Of a stretch of 64,000 nt of DNA, positions 62,500 through 64,000 are shown piece after piece. Within the stretch, counting starts at the first letter, position 1. Each line of letters starts with the position of its first letter. The notes beneath the pieces are model-generated. The model made no database searches. It worked only from the letters and a program-made list of their open reading frames with translations, and had not been told where the DNA came from. The position numbers were made by a program, and so were the translations under genes. Origin of the DNA: Hydractinia symbiolongicarpus (lineage: Eukaryota > Cnidaria > Hydrozoa > Anthoathecata > Hydractiniidae); NCBI RefSeq assembly GCF_029227915.1, contig NC_079878.1:2792001-2856000 (forward strand). Reading direction: 5' to 3'.

Positions 62500-64000
62500 G
62501 CCGAGTCCGGGGTTTACGGGAAATGGCGGGTTTTCGTTTGCCGGCGATTAAACTTCTTTTATTTAGCGTCTCATCAAAAATGAAAACATTTTTGTAAACT
62601 ACAAGTCCCATGCGTTTTAGTGGTGAAAAAATAATTTAAAAAATCGTTCGGGAAATGAGTTTACTCCCTGGGTACTTTCTTTGTATACTTTTGACTATAC
62701 GGGCCGAGTCCGGGGTTTACGGGAAATGGCGGGTTTTCGTTTGCCGGCGATTAAACTTCTTTTATTCAGCGTCTCATCAAAAATGAAAACATTTTTGAAA
62801 ACTACAAGTCTCATGCGTTTTAGTGGTGAAAAGATAATTTAAAAACTCGGTTTGGAAATGAGTTTACTCACAGGGTACTTTCTTTGTATACATTTGACTA
62901 TACGGGCCAAGCCCGGGATTTACGGGAAATTGCGGGTTTTCGTTTCCCGGCGATTAAACTTCTTTTATTCAGCGTCTCATCAAAAATGAAAACATTTCTG
63001 AAAACTACAAGTCTCATGCGTTTTAGTGGCGAAAAAATAATTTAAAAAATCGTTCGGGAAATGAGTTTACTCCCCGGGTACCTTCTTTGTATACTTTTGA
63101 CTATACGGGTCGAGTCCGGGATTTACGGGAAATCGCGGGTTTTCGTTTGCCGGCGATTAAACTTCTTTTATTCAGCGTCTCATCAAAAATGAAAACATTT
63201 TTAAAAACTACAAGTCTCATGGGCTTTAGTGGTGAAATAATAATTTAAAAAATCGTTTTGAAAATGAGTTTACTCACAGGGTACTTTCTTTGTATACATT
63301 CGACTATACGGGCCAAGCCCGGGATTTACGGGTAATCGCGGGTTTTCGTTTGCCGGCGATTAAACCACTTTCATTAAGCGTCTCATCCAAAATGAAAACA
63401 TCTCAGAAAACTACAAGTCTCATGCGTTTTAGTGGTGAAAAAATAATTTAAAAAATCGTTCGGGAAATCAGTTTACTCCCTGGGTACTTTCTTTATATAC
63501 ATTCAACTATACGGGCCAAGCCCGGGATTTGCGGGAAATTGCGGGTTTTCGTTTGCCGGCGATTAAACTTCTTTTATTCAGCGTCTCATCAAAAACGAAA
63601 ACACTTTTGAAAACTACAAGTCTCACGCGTTTTAGTGGTGAAAAAGTAATTTAAAAAATCGTTCGGAAAATGAGTTTGCTCCCTGGGTACTTTCTTTGTA
63701 TACTTTTGACTATACGGGCCAAGCCCGGGATTTTCGGGAAATCGCGGGTTTTCGTTTGCCGGCGATTAAACTTCTTTTATTCAGCGTCTCATCAAAAATG
63801 AAAACACTTTTGAAAACTACAAGTCTCATGCGTTTTAGTGGTGAAAAGATAATTAAAAAAAATCGTTTTGGAAATGAGTTTACTCCCTGGGTACTTTCTT
63901 TGTATACTTTTGACTATACGGGCCGAGTCCGGGATTTACGGCAAGTCGCGGGTTTTCGTTTGCCGCCGATTAAACTTCTTTTATTCAGCGTCTCATCAAA
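62500..64000 (+). repeat. Satellite, right edge of window
   Basis: About seven monomers with more scattered private changes than the block to the left, for example ACATCTCAGAAAAC, TTTATATACATTCAAC, GGGATTTGCGGG, CAAAAACGAAAACAC, GATTTTCGGG, and GCCGCCGATT near 63,963 in place of GCCGGCGATT. The window stops within a monomer, so the array goes on. No gene is seen. Confidence 0.88.

Larger units (their letters stand above)
1..64000 (+). repeat. Satellite DNA array, monomer about 203 bp, head-to-tail
   Basis: Equivalent positions recur at 203 bp or simple multiples (609, 812, 1,827, 2,030, 6,090) from the first base to the last, broken only by three LINE fragments. Counting from the motif GTTTACTCCCTGGG, each monomer has a T-rich stretch, a GC-rich core of about 70 bp with several CGGG words, then an AT-rich half ending in an A-rich run and TCGTTCGGGAAATGA. 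Two main sequence types exist. Type A has GGGCCGAGTCCGGG in the core and AAACTTCTTTTATTCAGCG after it. Type B has GGGCCAAGCCCGGG and AAACCACTTTCATTAAGCG. Chimeras of the two are common. All monomers I inspected point the same way. The length is close to one nucleosome plus linker, as in many animal satellites; a centromeric or pericentromeric role is inference only. Confidence 0.97.

Noticed and set aside
1-64000. CRISPR-like or other prokaryotic repeat array
   Set aside because: Unit length of 203 bp with no constant repeat/variable spacer division, no cas-like genes, and an animal-type LINE inserted in it.
1-64000. tRNA-derived SINE, 5S rRNA or other RNA gene origin of the monomer
   Set aside because: I could not place A-box and B-box promoter words at proper spacing, nor a recognisable tRNA or 5S fold, in the monomer on either strand.

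Overview
The window lies wholly inside a eukaryotic tandem-repeat (satellite) array. About 60.1 of the 64 kb is head-to-tail copies of one monomer of about 203 bp. That gives roughly 296 copies by arithmetic: 64,000 minus 3,911 bp of inserted element, divided by 203. I saw no inverted monomer, and no single-copy flank at either edge, so the array continues past both ends. The only protein-coding material comes from three related copies of one 5'-truncated LINE (non-LTR retrotransposon) on the minus strand. The monomers contain no credible host gene; the short open frames of 60-102 codons that recur every few hundred bases are the satellite read in whichever frame lacks a stop. A long AT-rich satellite with a LINE of CR1/Jockey-like type points to an animal nuclear genome, probably heterochromatin or a pericentromeric/centromeric block. 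The sequence does not let me name the species.

Layout. (1) 1-11,687: satellite with its own variants, including an A-run near the monomer end at seven places and a 41-bp monomer stub at three. (2) 11,688-26,866: a higher-order repeat of about 4.28 kb made of one LINE fragment plus about 14 monomers. Two complete tandem units are present (11,688-15,967 and 15,968-20,242), then a 2,027-bp satellite duplication, then a third, heavily rearranged unit (23,081-26,866). (3) 26,867-45,000: satellite carrying twelve copies of the 41-bp stub and several tandem duplications of 1.26-1.50 kb. (4) 45,001-57,180: a tandem duplication of a 6,090-bp block of 30 monomers that looked identical wherever I compared it, with a 1,827-bp duplication nested in each copy. 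(5) 55,600-62,499: a further 3,450-bp tandem duplication that overlaps the end of block 4. (6) 62,500-64,000: satellite with more scattered changes.

How the parts relate. All three LINE copies sit at the same position in the monomer, share the same 5-bp target duplication (AGCGT) and the same 5' truncation point. They therefore descend from one insertion that was carried along as the satellite amplified. Copy 1 has a nonsense codon. Copy 2 keeps the whole truncated frame open (408 codons, with a start codon supplied by the satellite). Copy 3 has lost 391 bp and gained a frameshift. The window is mainly a record of satellite evolution by nested unequal exchange, with a trapped retroelement serving as a dated marker. 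I found no evidence for a new enzymatic or defence system.
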